DNA from: Clostridiales bacterium
GTDB taxonomy: Bacteria > Bacillota > Clostridia > Oscillospirales > Oscillospiraceae
Direction: 5' to 3'
Length of the DNA: 16,240 nt
Assembly: GCA_004556345.1 (NCBI GenBank)
Contig: SFHQ01000036.1
Coordinates: 1 to 16,240 of the forward strand
In this document: positions 7,474 through 14,741 of the stretch, piece after piece
Position numbering within the stretch: the stretch's first letter is position 1
How the letters are laid out: each line of letters starts with the position of its first letter
Notes under the pieces: model-generated
What the model was told of the DNA's origin: nothing
What the model saw: only the letters and a program-made list of their open reading frames with translations
Database searches by the model: none
Position numbers and translations under genes: made by a program

Positions 7474-8058
7474 ATGAAAATAGTGTTAGCATCTCAATCC
7501 CCCCGGCGGAAGGAACTGCTGGGGCGGATGGGACTGGAATTTGTAACGCAAGCGTCAAAGATCGACGAGTCTGCTTTTGACGGGCTGGCGGCGCGGGAGC
7601 TGGTGGCTACCCTGTCGCGGGAGAAGGCCCAGTGGATCGCCAGACAGCTGGACGGGGAGACCCTGGTCATCGGGGCCGATACGGTGGTCGTGCGGGACGG
7701 GGCCGCTTTGGGCAAGCCCAAGGACGCGGAGGACGCCGTGGCGATGCTCCTGTCGCTGTCCGGGCGGGACCACCAGGTCTGCACCGGCGTGACCGTCTGC
7801 CGGGGGGACCGGGTCCTGACCCAGGTGGAGGAGACCCAGGTGACCTTCCGGGAGCTGACGGAGGCGGAGGTCCGCCAGTACGTCTCCACCGGGGAGCCGA
7901 TGGACAAGGCCGGGGCCTATGGCATCCAGGGCCTGGGTGGGCTGCTGGTGGAGGGCATCCGGGGGGATTACAGCAATGTGGTCGGCCTGCCGGTGTGCCG
8001 TCTGGGGCAGATGCTGAAGGACTTTGGCGTGGACTGTCTGGCGCTGGCTGGGCGGTGA
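7474..8058 (+). CDS. maf: Maf-family nucleoside triphosphate pyrophosphatase
   Basis: Maf proteins hydrolyse dTTP, UTP and modified nucleotides to monophosphates, a house-cleaning role also linked to septum control. The 194 residues begin with ASQSPRRKELL (the substrate-binding SxSPRR box). They continue with Glu32 in KIDES, GADTVVV with the catalytic Asp69, GKPKD with Lys81, and STGEPMDKAGAYGIQG, a well-conserved family block. GGAGG at 7463-7467 lies six bases before the ATG. The gene is the first of a forward run that continues into mreC after 55 bases, an association seen widely in Firmicutes (maf-mreBCD). Substrate preference (dTTP/UTP type) is inferred from overall similarity. Confidence 0.94.
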   Translation: MKIVLASQSPRRKELLGRMGLEFVTQASKIDESAFDGLAARELVATLSREKAQWIARQLDGETLVIGADTVVVRDGAALGKPKDAEDAVAMLLSLSGRDHQVCTGVTVCRGDRVLTQVEETQVTFRELTEAEVRQYVSTGEPMDKAGAYGIQGLGGLLVEGIRGDYSNVVGLPVCRLGQMLKDFGVDCLALAGR

Positions 8059-8113
8059 CGTTCCGGGGAACTGGCCCGGCGTCTCTGCCTGCCTGGGGCG
8101 GGAGGAGGCTGCC

Positions 8114-8956
8114 GTGAGAGGTCTGTTTCACCGTACTTGGTTCAAAATATTGGCCGTGGCTCTGTCTCTGAGCCTGGTCGCCGCGGGAGTGGCTCTCGTC
8201 CTTTCTGGGACGGGGGGTTCTCTGCGGGGGCTGCCGGAGACGGTGTCACGGCCTTTTTTACGCCTTTTTTCGGAGGTGGAGGCGAAACTTCGGCAGGGAA
8301 AGGAGGATTTGAAAGGGATACAGGCCCTCAGAGACGAGCGGGATGCTTTGGCGAAGCAGGTGGTCGCCCTGGAAAAAACGGCCCGGACGGGGGAGCTGGC
8401 CCAGGCGGAGAATGCCCGATTACGAGCCTTGCTAGACCTGCCCAAGGCGGGGCAGCATTTGACGCTTGCTTCGGCTTGGGTCATTGCCCGGACGCCGGAC
8501 AACTGGCAGGGGGAAGTGACGCTGGACCAGGGGAGGGCGCAGAAGGTTGCCGCGGGGCAGTGCGTCATCGACGAGAACGGGGCCTTGGTGGGCCGGGTGA
8601 AGGAGGTCGGGAAGCACTGGGCAGTGGTGACGCTGGTCTGTGACCCGGCGCTTTCGCTGGCGGGGCAGGGAGTCTCCTCCGGGGTCCTGGGAGCTGTGGA
8701 GGGGCGGACCGATCTGTTGCCCAAGGGGGAGACGAGCTTTTCCTGCCTCACGGCGGCAGACCCGGTGCAGGCGGGGGAGCGCGTGGTCACCTTTGCCGCC
8801 GGGGAGAACTATCCCTCCGGGCTGCTGGTGGGGACCGTTCGGCAGATCGTGGACGATCCGGGAGGACTGACGCGGGCGGCCATTGTGGAACCGGCGGCGG
8901 ACCTCAATAACCTGGGGCAGGTGTTTGTGGTGACGGATTTTTGGGAGGTGCGGTAG
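8114..8956 (+). CDS. mreC: Rod shape-determining protein MreC
   Basis: MreC is a single-pass membrane scaffold of the elongasome. It activates PBP2/RodA and couples it to MreB filaments. The GTG start at 8114 is chosen because GGAGGAGG (8101-8108) sits five bases upstream. A longer reading frame from 8024 would overlap the end of maf. The 280 residues comprise a short cytoplasmic N-terminus, a transmembrane helix at about 11-31, a coiled coil at about 55-105 (ALRDERDALAKQVVALEK, QAENARLRALLDL), and an extracellular beta-barrel pair with VIARTPDNWQGEVTLDQG and NGALVGRVKEVGKHWAVV, both typical of the family. The TAG stop is immediately followed by the mreD ATG. Confidence 0.92.
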   Translation: MRGLFHRTWFKILAVALSLSLVAAGVALVLSGTGGSLRGLPETVSRPFLRLFSEVEAKLRQGKEDLKGIQALRDERDALAKQVVALEKTARTGELAQAENARLRALLDLPKAGQHLTLASAWVIARTPDNWQGEVTLDQGRAQKVAAGQCVIDENGALVGRVKEVGKHWAVVTLVCDPALSLAGQGVSSGVLGAVEGRTDLLPKGETSFSCLTAADPVQAGERVVTFAAGENYPSGLLVGTVRQIVDDPGGLTRAAIVEPAADLNNLGQVFVVTDFWEVR

Positions 8957-9397
8957 ATGGTTCGGCGGTGGGGCTGGGCCGTGGGGGCGGCCTGGTTGGT
9001 CGATGGGTTGGTTTTGGTAAAGTTTCCGGTGTTGGGGGTCTGCGTGCGACTGGTGCCGGGGGTGGTGTACCTGGCGGGGGTCGAGGGCGGACCGGAGGTC
9101 GGGGCGAAATGTGGAGGATTGGGGGGAGGTTTGCTGTGGATCTGTGGAGGTTCGGCCAGCCAGATGGCGATTTTGGCGCTGCTTGGGGGAATGGCGGGAG
9201 AAGTTGTCCACAAAAATGCGTCAAAATGGGGAAAGTGGCTGGCGTCGATCCCGTTGCTGGTGGGGGCAGAGTCCTTGGTCGTGGGCGTGCACTGGCTGGG
9301 GGGCGTGGCGCTGGCGGAGAGCGTCTGGTTGGCGGGGATGGAGGTCGGGTTGGAGATTGTGGTTACGATGCTCCTTTGTATTTGGAAGAGGAAGTGA
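8957..9397 (+). CDS. mreD: Probable rod shape-determining protein MreD
   Basis: This 146-residue, strongly hydrophobic protein has about four to five membrane segments and a basic C-terminus (IWKRK). MreD sequences diverge widely, so the call rests on size, membrane topology and position: directly after mreC (no gap, GGGAGGTG at 8943-8950) and overlapping the start of a class B penicillin-binding protein (TGATG). MreD partners MreC in the cell-elongation complex. No catalytic motif is expected, and none is seen. Confidence 0.75.
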   Translation: MVRRWGWAVGAAWLVDGLVLVKFPVLGVCVRLVPGVVYLAGVEGGPEVGAKCGGLGGGLLWICGGSASQMAILALLGGMAGEVVHKNASKWGKWLASIPLLVGAESLVVGVHWLGGVALAESVWLAGMEVGLEIVVTMLLCIWKRK

Positions 9398-11082
9398 TGG
9401 GAATGGGTCATTCGGTTCGTCATGTTCTTGCCGCCCTGGCCTTTGCCGGGGTGCTTGCTTTTTTCTGCGTGCTGCTGGTCCGGGCGCAGGTCATTCAGGG
9501 AGAGGGGTATTACGAAACGTCCTTGCGGAGCAAGGCGAAGGTGGAGAGCGTGCCGGCAGCGCGGGGGAAGATCCTGGACCGGAACGGGAAGGTGTTGGTG
9601 CGGGACGAGGTGCGCTGGACCGCCGTGGTGGCGGAGGGAGCGCCGGAGGAGAGCAGGGTCCGGCTGGCGCAGCTGTGCCGGGAGGAAGGCGTGCGCTGGG
9701 ACGGTGAGGGCGCGGTGACGGGCGTGACGGCCCGCTTACTGGCCCGTGGGAAGGAGGAGGGGTTAGAGGGCGTGACCTTCTCCCCGGCGGTGGAGCGCGT
9801 GGGAAGCGGGGCGCTGGCCCCCCATGTGCTGGGGCGCGTGGGAGCGATGAGCCCGGAGCAGTGGGAGGAACTGAAACGCAAGGGGTATGCGATGGAGGAA
9901 ACCGTGGGAAAGGACGGGGCCGAGGCGGCCTTTGAGGAAGCGCTGCATGGGACGCCGGGGCGGAGGTATGTGGAGACTGCGGGAAGCGGCTGGGACACGG
10001 AACCGGTGGCGGGGAAGAACGTGACGCTGACGCTGGACAAGGACTTGCAGGCGGCGGTGCAGGATGCCTTGCAGGCATTTCTGGACGGACACCCGAACGC
10101 GAGCGGCGGGGCCGTGGTGGCCCTGGACGTGGAGGACGGCGGGGTGCTGGCCATGGCCAGTCTGCCGGGGTATGACCCGGAGACATTTTCCAAACAGTAT
10201 GGGGCGCTGGCCCAGGACGAGGGGCATCCGCTGATGAACCGGGCGATCCAGGGGCTGTATGCACCGGGATCGACCTTTAAGCTGGTGACGGCGACGGCGG
10301 CGCTGGAGGAGGGCGTCCTCACCCCGGAGACAAAAATTTTGGACACGGGGCGGTATACCTATTATAAAAGTCCCCAGCCGCAGTGCTGGCTGTATCGGCA
10401 GGCGGGGAAGACCCACGGGCTGGAGACGGTGACGGACGCCATAGCAGACTCCTGCAATATCTTCTTCTTTGACGCGGGGCGGAGAGTGGGCATCGAGACG
10501 CTTGGTACCTACGCCAAGGCCCTGGGCTTGGGGGAGAAAACGGGCATTGAATTGGCCGGAGAGCAGTCTGGGGTGGTGGCCGGGCCGGCGTATACGGCGT
10601 CCGTGGGTGGGACGTGGTATGAGGGGAGCGTGCTGTCTGCGGCCATCGGGCAGGAGAACCATCGCTTCACGCCGGTGCAGCTGGCGCACATGACGGCGAC
10701 GCTGGTCAGCGGCGGGGAGCGGCGGCAGGTGCATCTGCTGAAACAGGTGGCGGGGGAGGAAGCAAAGGAGGTGGTGAGTCTGGGGAAGATCGCGCTTTCT
10801 GAGAAGAATCTCACGGCCATCAAAGAGGGGATGCGGCGGGTGGTCCGGAGCGGGTCACTGGCGGAGGCGTTTCGGGATCTGCCGGTGACGGCGGGGGCGA
10901 AGACAGGGTCGGCCCAGGTGGCGGGGGAGGAGGAATCCAACGCCGTGCTGGTCTGCTTTGCGCCGTATGACGCGCCGAAAATCGCCCTGGCGCTGGTGGC
11001 GGAACAGGGCGGCTCCGGGGCGGCGCTGGGAGACGCGGCGGCGGCCATTCTGAATACCTGGGCAGCGGGAAATCTGTCCTGA
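9397..11082 (+). CDS. mrdA: Class B penicillin-binding protein, PBP2/MrdA type
   Basis: This transpeptidase cross-links peptidoglycan during side-wall growth together with RodA and MreCD. The 561 residues show a membrane anchor (about 8-29), the dimerisation/pedestal region starting with ARGKILDRNG, and a complete penicillin-binding active site: APGSTFK with Ser292 and Lys295, SCN at 352-354, and KTGSA with Lys502. The ATG at 9397 overlaps the mreD stop; an ATG two codons on (9403) is an alternative. The protein is shorter than E. coli PBP2 (633), mainly in the pedestal region. Similar pentapeptide-handling PBPs of the FtsI/SpoVD group share these motifs. The mreCD neighbourhood is what favours PBP2. 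No rodA is adjacent. Confidence 0.86.
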   Translation: MGMGHSVRHVLAALAFAGVLAFFCVLLVRAQVIQGEGYYETSLRSKAKVESVPAARGKILDRNGKVLVRDEVRWTAVVAEGAPEESRVRLAQLCREEGVRWDGEGAVTGVTARLLARGKEEGLEGVTFSPAVERVGSGALAPHVLGRVGAMSPEQWEELKRKGYAMEETVGKDGAEAAFEEALHGTPGRRYVETAGSGWDTEPVAGKNVTLTLDKDLQAAVQDALQAFLDGHPNASGGAVVALDVEDGGVLAMASLPGYDPETFSKQYGALAQDEGHPLMNRAIQGLYAPGSTFKLVTATAALEEGVLTPETKILDTGRYTYYKSPQPQCWLYRQAGKTHGLETVTDAIADSCNIFFFDAGRRVGIETLGTYAKALGLGEKTGIELAGEQSGVVAGPAYTASVGGTWYEGSVLSAAIGQENHRFTPVQLAHMTATLVSGGERRQVHLLKQVAGEEAKEVVSLGKIALSEKNLTAIKEGMRRVVRSGSLAEAFRDLPVTAGAKTGSAQVAGEEESNAVLVCFAPYDAPKIALALVAEQGGSGAALGDAAAAILNTWAAGNLS

Positions 11083-11162
11083 GAAAGCGGACGTTTGTTC
11101 GCAGTTTGTGCGCTTTACCGCGTGAAAGATTTTTGGGGAATCGAAGAAAATCTTGTGAAATC

Positions 11163-11191
11163 TCCACAAAAGAACGCAAAGTTCCACAAAA
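11163..11191 (+). repeat. Two TCCACAAAA direct repeats exactly 20 bp apart
   Basis: TCCACAAAA occurs at 11163-11171 and 11183-11191 in the 295-base gap after the PBP gene, spaced by two helical turns. They partly resemble DnaA boxes (TTATCCACA), but the flanking bases do not match well. The left part of this gap otherwise holds only an AT-rich hairpin (11126-11133 with 11147-11154) and no convincing terminator for the PBP operon. Confidence 0.4.
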
Positions 11192-11240
11192 AAACCACCT
11201 TTTTGAAAGATTTGAAAGGAGAGAAATCCCAGGAAGGGGG

Positions 11241-11269
11241 TTTTCAAGCGGGCCGATCTATGCTATGAT
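11241..11269 (+). promoter_or_regulatory. Sigma-A promoter of the C39-like gene
   Basis: TTTTCA (11241-11246, 4 of 6 matches) and an extended -10, TGC-TATGAT (11261-11269), are separated by 17 bases. Transcription would begin near 11276, leaving a leader of about 100 bases before the ATG at 11378. Confidence 0.62.
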
Positions 11270-11278
11270 TACAAAACT

Positions 11279-11331
11279 GTAACAGATAGTAACAGCCAGC
11301 TGACGAATGGTTACGACCGGAAACAGCTGGC
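11279..11331 (+). promoter_or_regulatory. Leader/operator region: GTAACAG direct repeat and hairpin
   Basis: GTAACAG is repeated with a 10-bp period (11279-11285 and 11289-11295) at the predicted transcription start, and GGTTAC follows in inverted sense near 11309-11314. GCCAGCTG (11295-11302) pairs with CAGCTGGC (11324-11331), an 8-bp stem with a 21-base loop that contains the inverted GTTAC. This could be a repressor operator, an mRNA-stabilising leader or both. No known riboswitch class is recognised. Confidence 0.4.
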
Positions 11332-11377
11332 CGATATATGACCCGAGCAATGATTTTGCGGAGCAAAGGAGACACGA

Positions 11378-12061
11378 ATGCAGAAGCGACTGATGAGTAT
11401 TATTTTGGCAGTGATGTTATTGGCAGCGATGGCGACGACCGCCGGAGCCGCCACCTATGAGGAGATCAACCAGGACGCCGTCTTTGTCAAGCAGTCCCAG
11501 AGAGGGACCTGCACCCTGGCTTCCACTGCCATGATGCTCAGAAGAGCCGCCATGCTCAACGGAGACGAGAACTGGGCCTCCATCACCGAGGCCAGCTGCC
11601 GCTCCGCCTTCTGGCTGGCCGGCCGTGGCCTGCCCTATCACTTCACTTACGAGACTATGACCGTGGACCACGCCCGTCTGCCCGGCGGGCAGGCCAACCG
11701 CCAGGTCCTCATCGACCTGCTGGCGGAGCACCCGGAGGGCATCATGCTCCACGCCGCCTGCGTGCCCCACGGCATCCTGCTGACGGAGTATAAGGACGGC
11801 CAGTTCTACTGCGCCGACCCCTCTGAGTTTGCCGGGACCGGCATCATCCCCATCGAGCAGGCCTGGGGGACCCGGATCGAGAACTCCAACGCCTATTGGT
11901 ATGTGTCCTCTGAGGTCACTGCCCCCACGCAGGCACCCGTTGTGCCGGAGGCTTCTGCCGCCAGCATCCACCCCGACACCACCACCCTGCTGACCGGCCC
12001 CAAGGCCGACGAGGAGGAGACTGCCTGCCTGATCGGCCAGGCGCTGGGTGTCCACGCCTGA
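11378..12061 (+). CDS. Secreted C39-like (papain-fold) cysteine peptidase domain protein
   Basis: The 227-residue precursor has a clear signal peptide (MQKRLMSIILAVMLLAAMA…, likely cut near residue 24). The mature part matches the C39-like peptidase pattern: Gln39 and Cys45 in QSQRGTCTLAS, His131 in VPHGILL, and Asp147 in YCADPSE. The expected oxyanion Gln, Cys, His and Asp are therefore all present in order. Such domains bind or cut peptides, but the target is unknown. Extra cysteines (Cys74, Cys128, Cys145) could form disulfides outside the cell. The tail after about residue 180 is Ala/Pro/Thr-rich and acidic and looks unstructured. AAAGGAG (11365-11371) precedes the ATG. The gene is a single transcription unit with its own promoter and strong terminator. 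It uses GCC/GGC/CTG codons far more than the GCG/GGG-rich genes on either side, as expected for high expression or separate origin. Confidence 0.72.
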   Translation: MQKRLMSIILAVMLLAAMATTAGAATYEEINQDAVFVKQSQRGTCTLASTAMMLRRAAMLNGDENWASITEASCRSAFWLAGRGLPYHFTYETMTVDHARLPGGQANRQVLIDLLAEHPEGIMLHAACVPHGILLTEYKDGQFYCADPSEFAGTGIIPIEQAWGTRIENSNAYWYVSSEVTAPTQAPVVPEASAASIHPDTTTLLTGPKADEEETACLIGQALGVHA

Positions 12062-12101
12062 GAAACAAAGCCCATTGCAACCTGTTGTTGATTCTGAATT
12101 G

Positions 12102-12142
12102 ACGAAGCACCCCGGAACGGTATTGGTTCCGGGGTGCTTCGT
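12102..12142 (+). terminator. Strong intrinsic terminator after the C39-like gene
   Basis: A perfect 17-bp GC-rich stem (12102-12118 with 12126-12142) has a seven-base loop and is followed by TTGTTAT. It lies 40 bases after the stop codon and insulates the ger operon from upstream transcription. Confidence 0.9.
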
Positions 12143-12143
12143 T

Positions 12144-12174
12144 GTTATACTAGGGGCGTTTCCGGGCCATACTA
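12144..12174 (+). promoter_or_regulatory. Candidate sigma-G (forespore) promoter of the ger operon
   Basis: CATACTA (12168-12174) is an exact match to the sigma-G -10 consensus known from Bacillus. The -35 region (GTTATA, 12144-12149, 18 bases upstream) matches only in its ATA half. Forespore expression under sigma-G is the known rule for gerA-type operons, and the ATG lies 33 bases further on. The overlapping sigma-A-like pair TTGGTT/TATACT sits on the terminator arm and is less likely. Confidence 0.55.
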
Positions 12175-12207
12175 TCCCTATCTGAACAAGGGAAGGGAGC
12201 GGGGCGG

Positions 12208-13701
12208 ATGAAGTATGTGGAGCCGCCGCATCCGCGGCAGGAGCCGCGCTTTGCGGGGGAACTGACGGGGGAGCATATTCGGTTCCTGTTTCGGGACTGC
12301 GTGGACTTTGGGGAGCGAGAAGTGCTCATCGGCGGAGACCCGGAGAAGCGGACGAGGGTGTTTTTCATTCAGGGCCAAGTGCGGGGAGAACGGCTGAACG
12401 ACTATGTATTGAGGCCGCTGGCGACGAGCCTGGCGCTGAGAACGGCATCCCCAAAGTCGGCGGCGCGGCTGATGGAGGAAGGAACGGTATACTGCCAGGG
12501 AGTGAAGCGATGCCGGAGCTTGGACCAGGCCGTTTTTGCGATGGTAGACGGCTGGGCGGTCTTTGAGTTTCCTGGGAACGGGGAGATGCTGGCTTACTTC
12601 GTGGGGACGGAGGAAAAACGAGCGGTGAGCAGGCCGGAGAATGAGCCGTCGCTCAAGGGGGCGAAGGACGCCTTTGTGGAGTCCCTGCGGACCAACACGT
12701 CGCTGGTGCGGCGGAGACTGCGGGCACCGGAGCTGAAGATCACGGAGTCCGTGGTGGGACGGCAGAGCGTGACGCCGGTGGACATACTATATATAGAAGG
12801 GCTGACCGACCCGGAATTGGTCAAGGAGGTTCAGCGCCGGGTGGCGGGGATCGACACGGACCAGGCGTTTCAGCCCTCGACATTGGAAGAGCTCATTGTG
12901 GACGAGGTGGACACGGCGTTTCCGTTGCTGGCCTATACGGAGCGGCCGGATCGGTTTTGCGCGGGGCTGGTCGAGGGGCGCGTGGGGGTCATCGTGGACG
13001 GGCTGCCGCTGGGGTATCTGCTGCCGGGGACCATCGGGCAGTTCTTTCGGACGGGACAGGACCGGTCCCAGAACTGGCTGGCGGCATCGACGCTGTCGGT
13101 GCTGCGATACCTTTGTATGCTCTGCTCCCTGTTTCTGCCGGCCTGGTATGTGGCGGCGGTGAACTTTCACCCGGAGATGATCCCGGCGCGGCTGGCTTGG
13201 TCGATCTCGGAGGCGAAGCTGAACGTGCCGTTTTCCACCTTGTTTGAGGTGCTCATTATGTTGCTGGCGTTTGAGGCGGTGCAGGAGGCCGGGCTGCGGT
13301 TGCCGGGGCCGATCGGACAGACGGCATCGATCTTGGGCGGGCTGGTGGTCGGCTCGGCGGCGGTGGAGGCGGCCATCGTGTCGCCGGTGGTGCTCATCGT
13401 GGTGGCCATTGCGGGCATTGCAGGGTACACGGTGCCGAGCCAGGAGTTTTCTGCGGCGTTGCGGATCTGGCGGTTTTTGCTGGTCATTGGGGCCAGCTTG
13501 GGGGGCTTGTTTGCGGTCACGGCGCTGACGGCGGTGCTGGTGGGGCGATTGGCGCAGCTGGAGAGCTTTGGCGTGCCCTATCTGGCCCCCTTTGCGCCGG
13601 GGCAGGGGAAGGACGGCTATGGCGTGCTCCGGTGGCCCACCCACCGGGTGAAGTTCCGGGAGGCCATTCTGCACACCCGGAACCGCAGGAGGCAGGGATG
13701 A
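12208..13701 (+). CDS. gerAA: GerA-family spore germination protein, A subunit
   Basis: The A subunit of a germinant receptor sits in the spore inner membrane and forms the oligomeric channel-like core. The 497 residues show a soluble N-terminal domain with family blocks (SVTPVDILYIEGL, DEVDTAFPLLAYTERPD, GRVGVIVDGLPLGYLLPG). A C-terminal membrane domain follows, with helices at about 298-320, 344-362, 372-410 and 424-450 and the conserved segment PGPIGQTASILGGLVVG. A purine-rich stretch (GGGAGCGGGGCGG) precedes the only plausible ATG. The gene begins an operon with the C and B subunits and overlaps the C gene by four bases (ATGA). Which paralogue group (GerA, GerB or GerK) and which germinant cannot be decided; the symbol marks the family subunit only. 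Confidence 0.95.
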   Translation: MKYVEPPHPRQEPRFAGELTGEHIRFLFRDCVDFGEREVLIGGDPEKRTRVFFIQGQVRGERLNDYVLRPLATSLALRTASPKSAARLMEEGTVYCQGVKRCRSLDQAVFAMVDGWAVFEFPGNGEMLAYFVGTEEKRAVSRPENEPSLKGAKDAFVESLRTNTSLVRRRLRAPELKITESVVGRQSVTPVDILYIEGLTDPELVKEVQRRVAGIDTDQAFQPSTLEELIVDEVDTAFPLLAYTERPDRFCAGLVEGRVGVIVDGLPLGYLLPGTIGQFFRTGQDRSQNWLAASTLSVLRYLCMLCSLFLPAWYVAAVNFHPEMIPARLAWSISEAKLNVPFSTLFEVLIMLLAFEAVQEAGLRLPGPIGQTASILGGLVVGSAAVEAAIVSPVVLIVVAIAGIAGYTVPSQEFSAALRIWRFLLVIGASLGGLFAVTALTAVLVGRLAQLESFGVPYLAPFAPGQGKDGYGVLRWPTHRVKFREAILHTRNRRRQG

Positions 13702-14729
13702 GGGGGGTCGTGGCCTGGGCGGTCACAGCCGCCTGGATGCTGGCCCTGCTCTCCGGCTGCGCCGGGACCCCCCAGAGCCGGGAGAGCGGCGCGACGGTGC
13801 TGGCCGGGGTGCTGGGCGTGGAGGACCTGGGCGAGGGGTTCTGTATCCGGGCTGCCGCCGAGGGGCGGGGGAGCCAGGGGCCGTTTCACTGCGAGAGCTG
13901 GGGGCAGACTCCGGCGGCGGCGGTAGAGGACCTGACGGACCGGGCCGAGCAGGTGGTCAGCTGTGCCCATGTGGAGCATTGGCTCGTAGACGAGAGTGCG
14001 GTGGGGGAGCTATCTTCCCTGCTCAGCTATGCCTTTCAGGAGCCGCAGCAGAGCACGGAGACGCAGCTGTGGGTCTTCCAGGGCGGCGGGCTGGACAGGC
14101 TCTTTGACGGAGAACAGGACGTGGCCCGGAGAATGACCGTATTGAAAGCCCAGGGAAAGGACAAGCAGGGGTTTTCGCCTGTGACGCTTCGGGAAGCGGC
14201 GGAGGCCTTGGCGGGAGAGGAGGCACTGCTTCTGCCTGCGCTCCGGGTCGAGGGCGAGAAGCTGGTCTTTGCCGGGTTCGGGCTGTATCAGGACGGAGAA
14301 ATTTTGCGCTGGCTCCGGGGCGAGGAAGCGTTGGGGGCGGCGTTGCTGCAAGGAGAACGGATCCACTGGACCGGGTCGGTGGGGGAGAGTTCTATTGTAT
14401 TGCAAAGCTTGGGGTGCCGGGTCGTTCCACAGTGGGACGGTGGCATACTGGCGGGGCTTTCCATCCGCTGCCGGCTGGAAGGGACCTATACCGGAGGCTG
14501 GCAGAAGCAGCAGAGCGACGCAGTGCAGCTGGAGCAGGAGACGGCGCAGGCCATGCGGCTGGCCCTACATCGGATGCAGGCGGCGGGCGTGGACGCGGCG
14601 GGACTGCTGGGCCGAGCGGGGTTACACTGTCCGGTGCGCTGGTCGGCGCTGGAAGGGCAGTGGGCGGAGAAATTTCCGGGGCTGTCCATCGACCTTCGGG
14701 TGGAGGCCGCGCTGGAGACGGAGACATGA
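13698..14729 (+). CDS. gerAC: GerC-family spore germination lipoprotein (C subunit)
   Basis: This is the lipid-anchored C subunit of the receptor. The ATG at 13698 overlaps the A-subunit stop and has AGGAGG (13687-13692). A longer in-frame start at 13632 would lie inside the A gene. The signal peptide ends in a lipobox, LSGC, so Cys21 should be lipidated. The 343-residue protein is divergent in sequence. Recognisable family traits are the repeated domain layout and a C-terminal segment beginning QSDAVQLEQETAQAMRLALH that precedes the final beta-rich part, plus the position between A and B subunit genes. Its typical length supports an intact gene. The A-C-B order differs from the A-B-C order of Bacillus subtilis gerA. 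Confidence 0.85.
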   Translation: MRGVVAWAVTAAWMLALLSGCAGTPQSRESGATVLAGVLGVEDLGEGFCIRAAAEGRGSQGPFHCESWGQTPAAAVEDLTDRAEQVVSCAHVEHWLVDESAVGELSSLLSYAFQEPQQSTETQLWVFQGGGLDRLFDGEQDVARRMTVLKAQGKDKQGFSPVTLREAAEALAGEEALLLPALRVEGEKLVFAGFGLYQDGEILRWLRGEEALGAALLQGERIHWTGSVGESSIVLQSLGCRVVPQWDGGILAGLSIRCRLEGTYTGGWQKQQSDAVQLEQETAQAMRLALHRMQAAGVDAAGLLGRAGLHCPVRWSALEGQWAEKFPGLSIDLRVEAALETET

Positions 14730-14741
14730 GGGGGAAGCTGG

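Noticed and set aside
9204..9212. TTGTCCACA, a near-perfect DnaA box in mreD
   Set aside because: A single copy within a coding region with no AT-rich unwinding region or cluster nearby, so chance is the simplest explanation.
8941..9396. N-terminal extension of the penicillin-binding protein
   Set aside because: It overlaps mreD and is Gly-rich nonsense; the membrane anchor starts after the ATG at 9397.
12123..12151. Sigma-A-like pair TTGGTT/TATACT before the ger operon
   Set aside because: It lies on the terminator stem and has a weak -35; the sigma-G box fits the gene function better. Kept only as an alternative.
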